Below, piece after piece: positions 9,890 through 19,480 of a stretch of 64,000 nt of DNA. Below the pieces are notes generated by a model. It ran no database searches and was not told the DNA's origin. It was given only the letters and a program-made list of their open reading frames with translations. Every line of letters starts with the position of its first letter. Position 1 is the stretch's first letter. Origin of the DNA: Talinum fruticosum (Eukaryota > Streptophyta > Magnoliopsida > Caryophyllales > Talinaceae); assembly GCA_021018815.1 (NCBI GenBank), contig JAITYX010000058.1:1753001-1817000 (forward strand), given 5' to 3'. The position numbers were made by a program, and so were the translations under genes.

Positions 9890-11677
9890 CCAGTAACATT
9901 TCTTACTTGTGGTCCTTTTACGAGGAAGAAGGTGCTTTGGAACCCAGATTTGAATGACTTTGGGTTTAGTCGATTCTGAGTCTTCTTCTCGGAGAGCCGA
10001 GTGCTGTGTCTCTTTCCTTTTAAAAACCTTTCCTTTTGAAACATGAGAAAATGGTTTCCTTTTGTAGATAGGTCCGGGTTTAGTCCTCCTTTCATTTTTG
10101 TGAATGGGACCATGCTCGGCCTTTTGAACTTAACAGTTCTGGAATCCTTTTTGAACAATTCGAGTAAGAATTAGATTCTTCCTCCTTGTTGAACCCAAGA
10201 CCTTCTTTTCTAAAAGAGACACATTGTGAACCTAAGAGCATATCAAGGTTCTTCTGTCCTTGAGTAAATTTTAAAACCAAATCTTGAGACTCGGTGAGCT
10301 TACGTTTCGAGTTGCTCATTTTCTTTTACGAGTAACTCGGACTCGGTCTCATTAGTTTGAGCACTTGTCTTGAGTTCTCCGAGTGTGAGTCTCGATTTTT
10401 CCAATTCATTTTTTAAAGAAGTGCTCTCGAAGTGATTGACTCAAGTTGTTCCTTGAAATGAGAAGAATCGGAATTGGACTTTTCTTCCAAAGTAAAGATG
10501 TATTTAGCTAAATCAACTTTGGAGAATTTGAGGAAGTAGTTTATTACCTCTTGAGGATCGGTTTCCTCATTATCCGAGTACGTAGTGCGAGTCGACTCTT
10601 TTCGGCTTACGAGTCGATGATTGCCATTAGACACTTTGAGTCATCCGAATCCTCGTCGTCTTCGAGATGATTCCTCATCGCTCCATGTTGCCATCATGGC
10701 CTTTTTCTTCTTCCTGTCCCGTCTTCGTTTTGGACGAGTCCTTGACTATGTGGTCTTTGCTTGCCACATTCAAAACATCCGGAATTCTTAGACAGAGATA
10801 ACTTTGAAGAAGAAGAAAACTTACCTTTTCTATCTCTTTTGTCTTTCTTGTAGAATTCTTCTTTTGGTCTTTTGTCCCATCTTTTGTGCTTCATCATTTT
10901 CTTGAAGCCTCTTGCAATGAGTGCCATGGGATCATCCTCCGATTCGGAGGAGCTCGGAATTGCTTCTTTGGATTACGAGGCTTTAAGCGCAATGTTCCTT
11001 TTGGAAGTACCCTCGGCATCTTCTTCTTCCGGGTGTATCTCATGAGTCGAAGCTTTCCGATGAGCTCGTCTGGTTTCAAGAGTGAGAGGTTACTGAGCCT
11101 CTTCTATGGCGAGTCACCTTAGGACCCCATCATCTCTTGGGTAGGCTTCGAGAATTTTTCGACACATTTCTTCATGGGAGATCTTCTTTCCCAGAGATTT
11201 GAGATTGTTGGTGATCTCGGTGAAGCGTATGAACATCCGAGTAATGTTCTCTTCGGCTCCATTTTGAAAAGCTCATATTTGTGAAGATACTTGGCTGATC
11301 TTTGCTTGTCTCACTTGACTTGTACCTTCGTAGGTGTTGACCAGAGTGTCCCACACCTCTTTAGCGAGTCACGAGCGGAGACTCGATTATATTCTTCGAG
11401 CTTATGGCGCACATGAGGATGTTCATGGCTTTGAAGTTCTTTACGAACTTCTCCGCCTGCTGGCGTAAACTCAGCCTTTGTCTTTGGAAGGATTACGAAT
11501 TCATCTGTCTTTGTTGGAATGTAGTTTCCTTGTTGTATGATTTCCCATACTTCTTCATCGTGATCCATAAGGAAACATTCCATGAGCTTCTTCCGAGTGA
11601 CCGAAATTTGAACCTTTGAATTTTGGTGGCCTGTTGGAAGATCTACCTTTGTCGAACTCTCCGGTGTTACGAGCCAT
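9890..11677 (-). pseudogene. gag: SIRE B gag
   Basis: The gag starts at 11677-11675 (ATG) behind the primer site and runs leftward. The order is: MECFLMDHDEEVW capsid N-terminus (11311-11583), an NNL.S.G-type helical region, LKPDELIGKL (10894-11079), the basic KRWDKRPKEEFYKKDKRDRKGK stretch split over 10694-10927 with a CFECGK zinc knuckle, then a coiled-coil and a C-terminal basic tail with GPQVRNVTG. It forms the capsid and packages RNA. The gag is unusually long for copia, as in SIRE elements, and is broken by at least six frameshifts. Confidence 0.85.
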
Positions 11678-11722
11678 CCGATCTTTAAACCTTTGGACTG
11701 TTAGATCCTTTACGAAAGGCTA

Positions 11723-11734
11723 GGCTCGATACCA
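11723..11734 (-). other. Primer binding site of SIRE copy B
   Basis: The minus strand reads TGGTATCGAGCC two bases from the 5' LTR. It fits initiator-Met tRNA priming with one A missing compared with the usual plant copia site. Confidence 0.8.
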
Positions 11735-11736
11735 AT

Positions 11737-13269
11737 TGAAGGTTTGCTCGAGGAGAGTCCGAGTCACCCTAGAGGGGGTGAATAGGGTGATAGAAAATTC
11801 TTTACGAAAATACACACTTTTGTGCGAGAAAGAGGCAAAGACAGAATGCGAGTCTAATAACGAGTCGAGAAAGATTGGACTCAAAAATAATGAATCGAAA
11901 AAGCAAGAGCACTAAGGTCATGTCGAGTCTAGAATGAACTCGGAAAAGAACACGAGAGATTTTACGTGGAAACCCTCCTGGGGCGGAAAACCACGGCCCA
12001 TGTCAATCCAGGACACGAAGTCAAATCCACTATTTTGAGTCCACAAAATACCGTGAACTTGACGGAACCCGAGTTGCTCCCTTAGACAAGTCTATACTGA
12101 TTTTCCTAGACTCGAAGTTACCTTATCCGATCTAGTACTTCCTAGCTGAGATAACCCTTACAGCTAGGGACAACTAAGCTGAGTTAACCTTTACAGACTT
12201 AGTCAAGGGACCTTACAAAGAATGTAAGAAGTGTTTGTAATGAAGTACAAGACCTTACAACTCGAAAGTAATGAATTACGAGTGGGAGTTGTAAGTTGAA
12301 GATTGAGAGTAAATACAATAACTTTGATCAAGTAAGTGTATAGACAATATGTTCGAGCAACCTTCAAGTCTTGTGAAGTGGCTTCTTCTTATAGATAAGA
12401 CCAGGCAGAGTAGCCGTTATTTTCATCTGCTGACCGAGAGTCCTCTCGTGACCGTTGAGAAAGGCTTTACGAGTCACTCGGAAAGTATCCGTTGAAATAT
12501 GAACGTTGGACAACGGTTTAACTCTCTTGGAAGTCCCAAAACCATCGGTTGTGTCTTGAAAAATGAGGTGAAAACCACTTTGTTAGGCTTGGCGTTCCGG
12601 TTTCCGGATATGGAAGCGGACGGCTTCGACACAATCTTCTAAGACTAAAGCGAGGGAAGGTGAAAAGCCATATCTGCTGGTGATTTGACGTTACGAAGCC
12701 GGCTACTTTTGTAGTTTGAAAAGATATCCTCGATTGAATAACCTACAAAAGTAAAACACCTTTGGTTCTCAAAGTATAAAATACTTTGGTCCAAGGTTAG
12801 ACACGAGATAACAAAATAATTTTGAAAAATTACGCAATTGATTATACGAGTCGGAAAAGAAATGGAATATTACGAGTCTAATATCCATGATACTCGAGAA
12901 TTCCATATGACTTAGTCTTAAGTAAAGAAACACGTTCTATAGCAAATATCGAGTGAGAAAGAACTTGATATAGACTAAGCATGAAATGAACTATGAATGC
13001 CGACTATGCAAGCAATAGAGTAAATAACCACAAGTCGGATTACGAGTGAGAATGGACTCGGAATAAAGAACAACTTTTACGAGTCGCTAACTAAAAGCGA
13101 TTAAAGAGATATGTGAAGGCCGAATCGCATAGAAAGGATACTATTTAATTCAAGTAAGTTTCTAAGACACAGAGAATGCCTTGGAATCAAAACTCTATAT
13201 GAATGGCATCGTTATACCCGATTCCTTTTGCATGACTCGGAAAGATATAGAGCGATGTCCGAGTCTTCA
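11737..13269 (-). repeat. 5' LTR of SIRE copy B
   Basis: This 1533-bp LTR has TG..CA ends and is nearly identical to 4476-6007. Most differences I compared between the two lie at CAG/CTG triplets. The U3 TATA region is shortened to TATAAGAAG, so the promoter may be weaker than in the other copies. The right edge abuts the CGGGG duplication. Confidence 0.92.
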
Positions 13270-13741
13270 CGGGGTAAAAAAGAAGGAGATTTGGATCCGC
13301 CAGGCGAGGCTAGAGGCCGAGGCTGATTATTTCAGCACAAGCCCCCGGTCGGCGCCGGTGACCGCTGAGTATAGGTTGTTGCACTGCACTGGGTGGTTAG
13401 TGGCTAAGGCTTGGGTCCGGATTAGTGTTTTCACACCAGCCGACCCCGAAGCCTCACGGTAGAACCCTAATTTCTAACATTTTTCTATTCTTCAATTAGG
13501 AAATAATATCCTAGGAATTCTAAAAATAATTTATAAAATAAAATAATTAATAAAATCGTCAATCGAATTTAATTTAATGTTTTTACTTGGTTTAATTAAA
13601 TTCTTAACTCTCTATAAGATATCAGTCCCCATATTCAAAATTCATTTCTAAAACCCTAAATGCATTCTTTAAAACTTTCTAAAAACCTATGCCAATCATT
13701 CGCAGGAAGCTCGGTTCGCTCCGCCGACCGTGGTTCTTACA
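13270..13741 (+). repeat. G1 5' LTR, right part (after SIRE B)
   Basis: It opens with the CGGGG duplication (13270-13274) and continues the G1 LTR to ...GGTTCTTACA at 13741. It aligns with 51676-52063 but has about 94 extra bases (about 13300-13390) that the 3' LTR lacks. That accounts for the LTR lengths of about 2027 and 1933 bp. Confidence 0.88.
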
Positions 13742-13742
13742 G

Positions 13743-13760
13743 ATGGCGACTCCACTAGGG
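13743..13760 (+). other. Primer binding site of G1
   Basis: TGGCGACTCCACTAGGGA lies one base after the LTR and begins with TGG, the complement of tRNA CCA. Tat/Ogre elements commonly carry a TGGCGACTC-type site, which I recall as tRNA-Arg. The tRNA identity is from memory. Confidence 0.65.
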
Positions 13761-15146
13761 ATTGATATTTTATTAAGAGGGAGAAACTTGAAAATTTGAG
13801 TAGTATATTTTAAAAATGTGTTTGCATTAGGCATCCTGCATTTATGAACCTTTGAACATAGTTTATTACTTGTTTTGGACCCCTAGGAAAAATTTATTTT
13901 ACCCCCTGTTTAACCCTTCTAGTAAGAGGCATCCACTCGAATACCAAGCAAGCCCAATTAGCACTCTAGGGTCAAATCGCTTAGTTCACCAAGAGGCACC
14001 GAGGATTCCGGACTTTGCTCTTATTGTGCCACACACGAAAGACCAAATCCTCGGACTGTGTCACCATGTATCCTACCGTGTCTTCATTTGTATGCTTGAA
14101 TGAGTACGTTTGTTTTAGATTTAATCTTCTACTTGTGAGCCTTTAGGAATAGGTGACGAGTGTTGATTAGCCCTTGTATGGGTGTAACTAAAATACTTAA
14201 AATTTTCCTAAGAGTCGGTCCATTATGTGTATTTAGCCAAAAGTCAAAATACCTTTTTCCTATTAGGGTTAGCCCACTATTTGCATTTCGAGTCGTACCA
14301 AAATTCTTTCTTTAAGCGATCTAAGTAGTCAATGCCAATAAGTCCGGAAGGGTCCTACCAAGGCCCCTCTATCTTTTGGTTAGTTAGTTTGTCTTTTTCT
14401 TGATTCTCTTTCTTTTATTTGGCATCCTCCTTTTGCACCTTACATTTCATTTAGCCAAATTAAAATTAATCTCAAATTAGGTGAGTTCACATTTCATATA
14501 GCCAAATTAAAAATTTATCTCCTATAAGGTGAGTTCACATTTCATTTAGCCAAATAAAAAATAATCGATATTAGGTGAGTCCGCATTTTCATCGACCAAA
14601 ATAAATTCATCCCAAATTAGGTGAGTCTGTTTTTGTATTTTCATTTATCCAAAACAAATCTATTCCGAATATAGGGTAATGCATTATCATAGACGCATCT
14701 TTCATTAGGGATCGATTACGCATTAGCCAAATCATAAAATCATCCCCGATTAAGTCATTGTTCATCATATACACTTCATTATTTATGTGCATCCAAATAA
14801 AAGCATTCCTAGTCTCTTTGGGTCCTGCGCTTAAGTCCTTTCCTCCCAAAAGGGGTCTTCTTTCACATGGTCCTAAACCTCATCCTTTAGGCTGAAGAAT
14901 AGGGAAGTCTATTGCAATTGAGTACCATCGGAATCCGAGCTCCAAAAGATTAGAATGCCTCACTAAAGAGTCCAGCACATCTTCTCCCCATTCCGCATTA
15001 CGTTCTACTCCACAGTCTATACCGGTGTGATAAGTTTCAGTGCACACCACATCGGTCCACTCTATTCTCTATCGTAAGACGATACCTAGAAAGAGTTCAT
15101 TTCTAATGGATTTAACCCCCACCAGAGCGAGTCACCTATTCTCACT
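13761..15146 (+). other. G1 leader between primer site and gag
   Basis: This untranslated leader of about 1.4 kb has no convincing frame; a short 83-codon frame at 13852-14103 shows no recognisable motif. It contains a 48-bp tandem repeat (14443-14690). Long leaders of this kind are usual in Tat-lineage elements. Confidence 0.6.
14443..14690 (+). repeat. About 48-bp tandem repeat, five degenerate copies
   Basis: Units begin CATTTCAT..AGCCAAA and end AGGTGAGT, at about 14443, 14490, 14538, 14584 and 14640. Copies differ by substitutions and small indels. The array sits in the G1 leader. Confidence 0.8.
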
Positions 15147-16240
15147 TTGCTTAATGAGAACTTAGTTAGGGTGGAAACTAGGATGAATGATAAAAATGAG
15201 AAGATAGTATCTATATCGAGGGATCTTAAGACTATTATAAAAGCTATTGAGGATAGTAAGAGAGGTGAGGAAGCTGAATGTTTGAGAAAAGGAGAGAGAT
15301 TAGGTCCTCTACCTCCACCTAGCTTATCTCCTCCAAATAGTCCCAAACATGAATCCCTTAAGCATGAATCCAAACCTCGACCTGATCCACACGTAGATAA
15401 GATAGAACAGATGTTAAGGGAGTCATCCATATTCATTAATCATTATTTTGATCATAAGGGATTCACTTCAATCCCTAAGGGTAAGCTACCTCCAAAGTTT
15501 ACCATGCTAGATATTAAGTTTAAAGGTTATGAGAATCCCCACCGTCATGTTCAAACCTTCTAAGGAGCAATTACTCGTAAGAACATTCCGGAAGACACTT
15601 ACCATATCATCTTCCCCTAGACTTTTGATATCGACGTAATGAAGTGGTACAACACAGTTGACCCACGCAAGGTTACCAACTGGATCGATCTATGTAAAGA
15701 ATTCCTACACCAATATTCTTATAACACTTGTATGTGCATTACTCTCAAAGATTTGGAATTAATCAAACAAGGTGAGCAGACTTCCTCACCGGATGGAGAG
15801 CAAAGGTCGCCCACATGGTATACCGACCCTCCAAAAGGACCAAGTCGGGATCATCGTGAAAAACCTTCAGCCCAATTACAATCAGCACCTCAAATTCTTA
15901 CCCATGATGAACTTTTCAACCCTTAGAGATGCTGGCTTGCTGATAGAAGAAGAGTTACCTATCACAACCGCAAAAGTCGTGACCAAGTATAAAGGTAATT
16001 ATCAATCCAAAGATAAGAAAACCTCCTATGCAGGCAATACTAGCAGGAGTGCAGATGTCATTGCCCTCAATAGGTATACTAACTACACTCCTATTGATAC
16101 CACTTATACTCAAGCCCTTGAATGTCTCTTTGTTAAGGTAAAGATAGAATTGCCCACCATTAGAGCAAAATCGAAAGCTGCGAAACAGTCCAAAAATTGA
16201 GACGTGGAAAAATTTTGCAAATACCATCGTTCACGAGGAC
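15147..16240 (+). pseudogene. gag: G1 gag
   Basis: The first frame (15147-15563) begins MLNENLVRVE, passes a proline-rich linker and ends with LPPKFTMLDIKFKGYENPHRHV, the hallmark entry to the gypsy Tat gag domain. The next frame (15639-15926) continues MKWYNTVDPRKVTNWIDL and EFLHQYSYNT, matching the retrotransposon-gag core W....D......W.eL...F. A third frame (15772-16200) carries the C-terminal half. Stops and shifts between them show decay. The product would be the capsid protein. The neighbouring protease follows about 500 bp downstream. Confidence 0.8.
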
Positions 16241-16779
16241 ATGATACCAAGCGAGTGTTGGATATTCAAGAACAAACTAGAAAGCATGTTTCAAAATGAC
16301 CAACTCCCTTTACCTAAGGCTAAAAACCAAGTATCAACAAAAATCCTTTTAGCAAGCAACTTAGCTATTTTCACTAAACCCACTCCAAGTCGGTGGGACC
16401 TGTCTATCTTTATCCAAGATATAGATGAATCTAAACCACTTCTTAGGTTGCCTCTTTTAGATCCGAAGTCTATGGGATGTAGGTAAGTGATGAAGAAGAT
16501 GTGTACAAAACGAAGAGTAACAAGTGACAACAACGACGATGACTTCTAAGGCACACCACCCTTAGAAGATGAAGACTTTTGGGGAGAAACTAAAGGTCCG
16601 AGTAGTCCAATTCCTTATCGGATCCGGACGACATAATACACCACCTGGGTCTACAACGGACTCAAGAAGCCCCAAAAGAGCCCGAAGCTACAAAAGAAGA
16701 AGACCCAATCCTAAAACAGACTTTAGAAGTTAAAAAGTCGACATATCGATTCGGCAACTACTATCTACTTCCCGAAACA
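16241..16779 (+). pseudogene. G1 gag-protease linker
   Basis: Decayed coding sequence, rich in charged and proline codons, connects gag and protease. The C-terminal part around 16290-16490 reads QLPLPKAKNQ and DESKPLLRLPLL. No catalytic motif. Confidence 0.5.
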
Positions 16780-17535
16780 TAGGCATGCTTTGATTGATGC
16801 ACTTAGCAAGATCGAAGTCTCTCCCGAAACCACGCTAGAGGAAGTGGTAGGATTGGTTAATAGTGGGGACAGAACCATTACGTTTGATCAAAAGGATCTC
16901 CTAGAAAAATTCGTTGCACTCAACAATGCCCTCTACTTAACTATAACTTGCATTAACAAGTTTGTTCCCTTAACCTTGGTAGACAACGGATCAATAGTGA
17001 ATGTTTGTCCTTGGAGAACCACCGGAAGGTTAGGAATTAGAGAGCAACAACTCTCTAAATAGATTGTCCACCTTCGAGCTTATGATAATTTTAAAAGAAC
17101 AATCTTGGGAATAGCGACCTTTCAAATTAATATAGGGCCAGTAGAAAGGAACATCGAATTCTAAGTCCTAGATATCCCAACTACCTTCAATTTACTCTTA
17201 GGACCCCCTTGGTTGCATGATCATCAAGCATTGCCCTCCACACTACATCAAAAAGTTAAAATGATCATTAAAGGTCAAGTTGTAATCTGTCAATGGGGAT
17301 AGTATGTATGCTACTATCACTTCCAAGGAATCTATGGTTGAGATCGAGCACGATGCTAACGACGAGGAACTGTATGAATTTGAGACTGTCGTTGCCTTAG
17401 AAAAGGATGAAGCACCTCTTAACTTCAATCCTTATGGTAACCCTAGCGTCCATTTGATACTTAGGAAGAAGGGGTACTTTCCTGGTCTTGCTTGCAGGTT
17501 GAAGGGCATACCACCCTATTTTTCTACCCCTTGAA
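16780..17535 (+). pseudogene. pol: G1 aspartic protease and downstream glycine motif
   Basis: The frame 16790-17062 holds LYLTITCINKFVPLTLVDNGSIVNVCPWRT, where VDNGS is the Tat-type form of the D-S/T-G protease active site. After a stop come FQINIGPVERNIEF, the LDIPTTFNLLLGPPWLH block and SLHQKVKMIIKGQ, typical of the protease-RT spacer. A later frame (17304-17534) ends HLILRKKGYFPGLACRLKG, like the G-patch-like element of Tat polyproteins. The protease would process Gag-Pol. Stops at 17060 and 17161 make this a relic. Confidence 0.82.
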
Positions 17536-17865
17536 CCCACTAGCAACTATAACTTTGGGCTAGGCTATCAACCTACTGCTAAGGAAATAACCTAAGCCAA
17601 GTGAGAAATTCGGACTAAAAGGATCGCACCTTACCTAGTCCGCTCTATCAAGCCCTTTCCCTATACTATAAATGGGCAATTCTTAAAGGAAGGAGATGAC
17701 TTTCCTTATTATGGTTTTCCTGAGCCTTATTACATCAAGGAGAAGGGCATCCTAGTACTCGATTTGGAGATTTTCGGTGACAATTATATACTAGAAAAGG
17801 AGGCACCCTAACTCGTCGAAGAGGGACAGTCCACACCGGATCTGGACTAACACTGGACAGGACTA
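17536..17865 (+). pseudogene. pol: G1 protease-RT spacer
   Basis: Decayed pol sequence with several in-frame stops, ending at the CACTA insertion. The match resumes at 26033 on the other side. Confidence 0.6.
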
Positions 17866-18190
17866 CACTACAAAAAAGTAACTTGTTGCAACGAAATCTA
17901 GTGACAAATTATATTTTCTATTGGTAAAAGTTCATATTTGCAATAGATGTATCTATCTGTTGGCATAAAAGTTTGGAGACTTTGGCGCCTAAATTGATGG
18001 CAATAATTGCAACGTAAATAAAGGATCCGTTAGTATTATTATTATTCCCAACAGATAAAAAAATGATCTCGTTGGCATTATTATTATATTACCAATAATT
18101 TAATTATGTGTTGGTATTGTTATTATATTACCAACAATTTAATTATCTGTTGGTATTGAATCACATTACTAACAATATTATATAAAAAAA
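17866..18190 (+). repeat. Left terminal and subterminal repeats of the CACTA element
   Basis: The terminal inverted repeat is followed by repeated ACCAACAATTTAATTATCTGT-like blocks, with TGTTGGTAT and TTGGCAT units in both directions. Such dense short repeats are the binding region for the CACTA TnpA-type protein. Confidence 0.75.
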
Positions 18191-18193
18191 TTA

Positions 18194-18965
18194 TGGGGTG
18201 TTTAGCAAAGAGGTTTTTGCCCCCAAAAGCTCTTTTTAGCTGTTTGACTATGTCAACAAGCTAAAGGAGGTGTTTGCTAAATAGTTTTTGGAATAACTTT
18301 TTGACCCAAAAGGCTCTTTTACAAAAAGCTCTTTGGAATAGTTTTTGGAAGAGCTTATTACAATTAATAATTGAAGTTACCATATTATATTTCACATTTC
18401 AGGTGAAATTAAGTTAATTGTCATTGAAATTACGCTAACCGCCATTGAAATTACACTTATGTGACATTTTTTTATTCATATTTTTTCACTTTTGGAAAAA
18501 TAGTAGAGGATGATTATTAATATTTAAGTTAATTTTTTTATTTTAATATCTTTTATATTTTGACAAATAATTTAGTCTATCATAATAAATAAAGAGTTTT
18601 GTCATATAAATGTGAAATATATTATTAAAAATAAACTTCAAAAAGATATACATAATTAAAATTGTATAGAAGGTGTAAGCACAATTTTATGTATCATATA
18701 ATTCTTAATTAATTTTAAGAAGAAAAATGAATATGAAATTAAAATAATTATAATATATAAAACATTAAATAAAATTAAGTTATGGGTATAAATGAAATTT
18801 TACCAAACAGACTTTATTAAAAACAACTAATTTTACCAAATACCATTTCCTCAAACAACTAATACAAACAGGTAAGTCAAACAATCTAATACAAACGAGA
18901 TATCAACTAACAATTAATACAAACTGCTAACAACTAACAGTGATTGTCAAACAAGACTATATTGG
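18194..18965. repeat. AT-rich insert, possible hAT-like MITE
   Basis: It begins GGTGTTTAGCAAAGAGG and ends ...TGATTGTCAAACAAGA, whose reverse complement (TCTTGTTTGACAATCA) resembles the start over about 9 of 13 bases. Both look like the TGTTTGGCAA ends of plant hAT miniature elements. A second GGTGTTTGCTAAATAG lies at about 18270. No clear 8-bp target duplication is seen, so the call is weak. Confidence 0.3.
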
Positions 18966-19189
18966 TATAAGTTCAGTGGGACAATAATGAAAAAAATAAA
19001 GTAAATTAAAAAATAAAATTTAAAATATTGATATTATTTCTTAACACTCAATCCCTAAAGTAAAATTTTTGAAAAAACTTAAAAAAAGAAAACTAATTCA
19101 ATTAGGAAACAAACTATTTCTATCAAAAAAGAAAAAAAGAAAAGGAAACAAAAGATAGAATAAACAAAACAAATTCCATTATTCTGGCA

Positions 19190-19480
19190 CAAACTCACGC
19201 TCTCGCGTTTTCTTCCCCAGTTTCAGTTTCTTAACTCTGCTGTGGTAGCCCTCGTCTCTGCTCTGGCATCTCTCAATTTCATCTCAGTCGTTCGTCAATT
19301 TCGCAGTTCAGCGATTGCTCTCATTTTCGTTGAGTTGGCGATAGTTTTCCCTCAATCTCATCTCTATAGTCCGTCAATTTCGCAGTTGCTCAATTTCGTT
19401 GCTAAATTGTGGCATCGGAGAACTAATTCCATTGTTCTTGCTGTTGCCAGTCGCTCAATTTCACAGGTGTGTATGAATTT
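19190..19480 (+). other. CT-rich 5'-exon-like region inside CACTA
   Basis: This GC-richer stretch with CT-rich runs, repeats of GTCAATTTCGCAG, and a possible splice donor (CACAG followed by GTGTGTATG at about 19465) looks like a plant 5' untranslated exon. A 93-codon frame from 19242 is hydrophobic and repeat-derived, and I do not regard it as a protein. It may be the promoter and first exon of the CACTA gene or a captured host 5' end. Confidence 0.4.

Larger units (their letters stand above)
4476..13269 (-). mobile_element. SIRE copy B: Ty1/copia retrotransposon with both LTRs
   Basis: This 8.8-kb minus-strand element has near-identical 1.53-kb LTRs, a primer binding site, gag, PR, INT, RT, RNase H, a polypurine tract and a perfect CGGGG target duplication. 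It sits in the 5' LTR of G1. Domain order PR-INT-RT-RH is that of copia. The long gag and motifs such as GLKYNLLSISQLCDKGQ point to the SIRE/Maximus lineage. It lacks the extra 3' ORF present in C and E. Many frameshifts break the frames, and a number of these fall at CAG/CTG triplets. The high LTR similarity suggests a young insertion. Confidence 0.9.

Noticed and set aside
4476..13269. RIP-like or deamination mutation to explain copy differences
   Set aside because: Deamination gives C-to-T changes; the observed changes are insertions, deletions and mixed substitutions at CAG/CTG, which do not fit.
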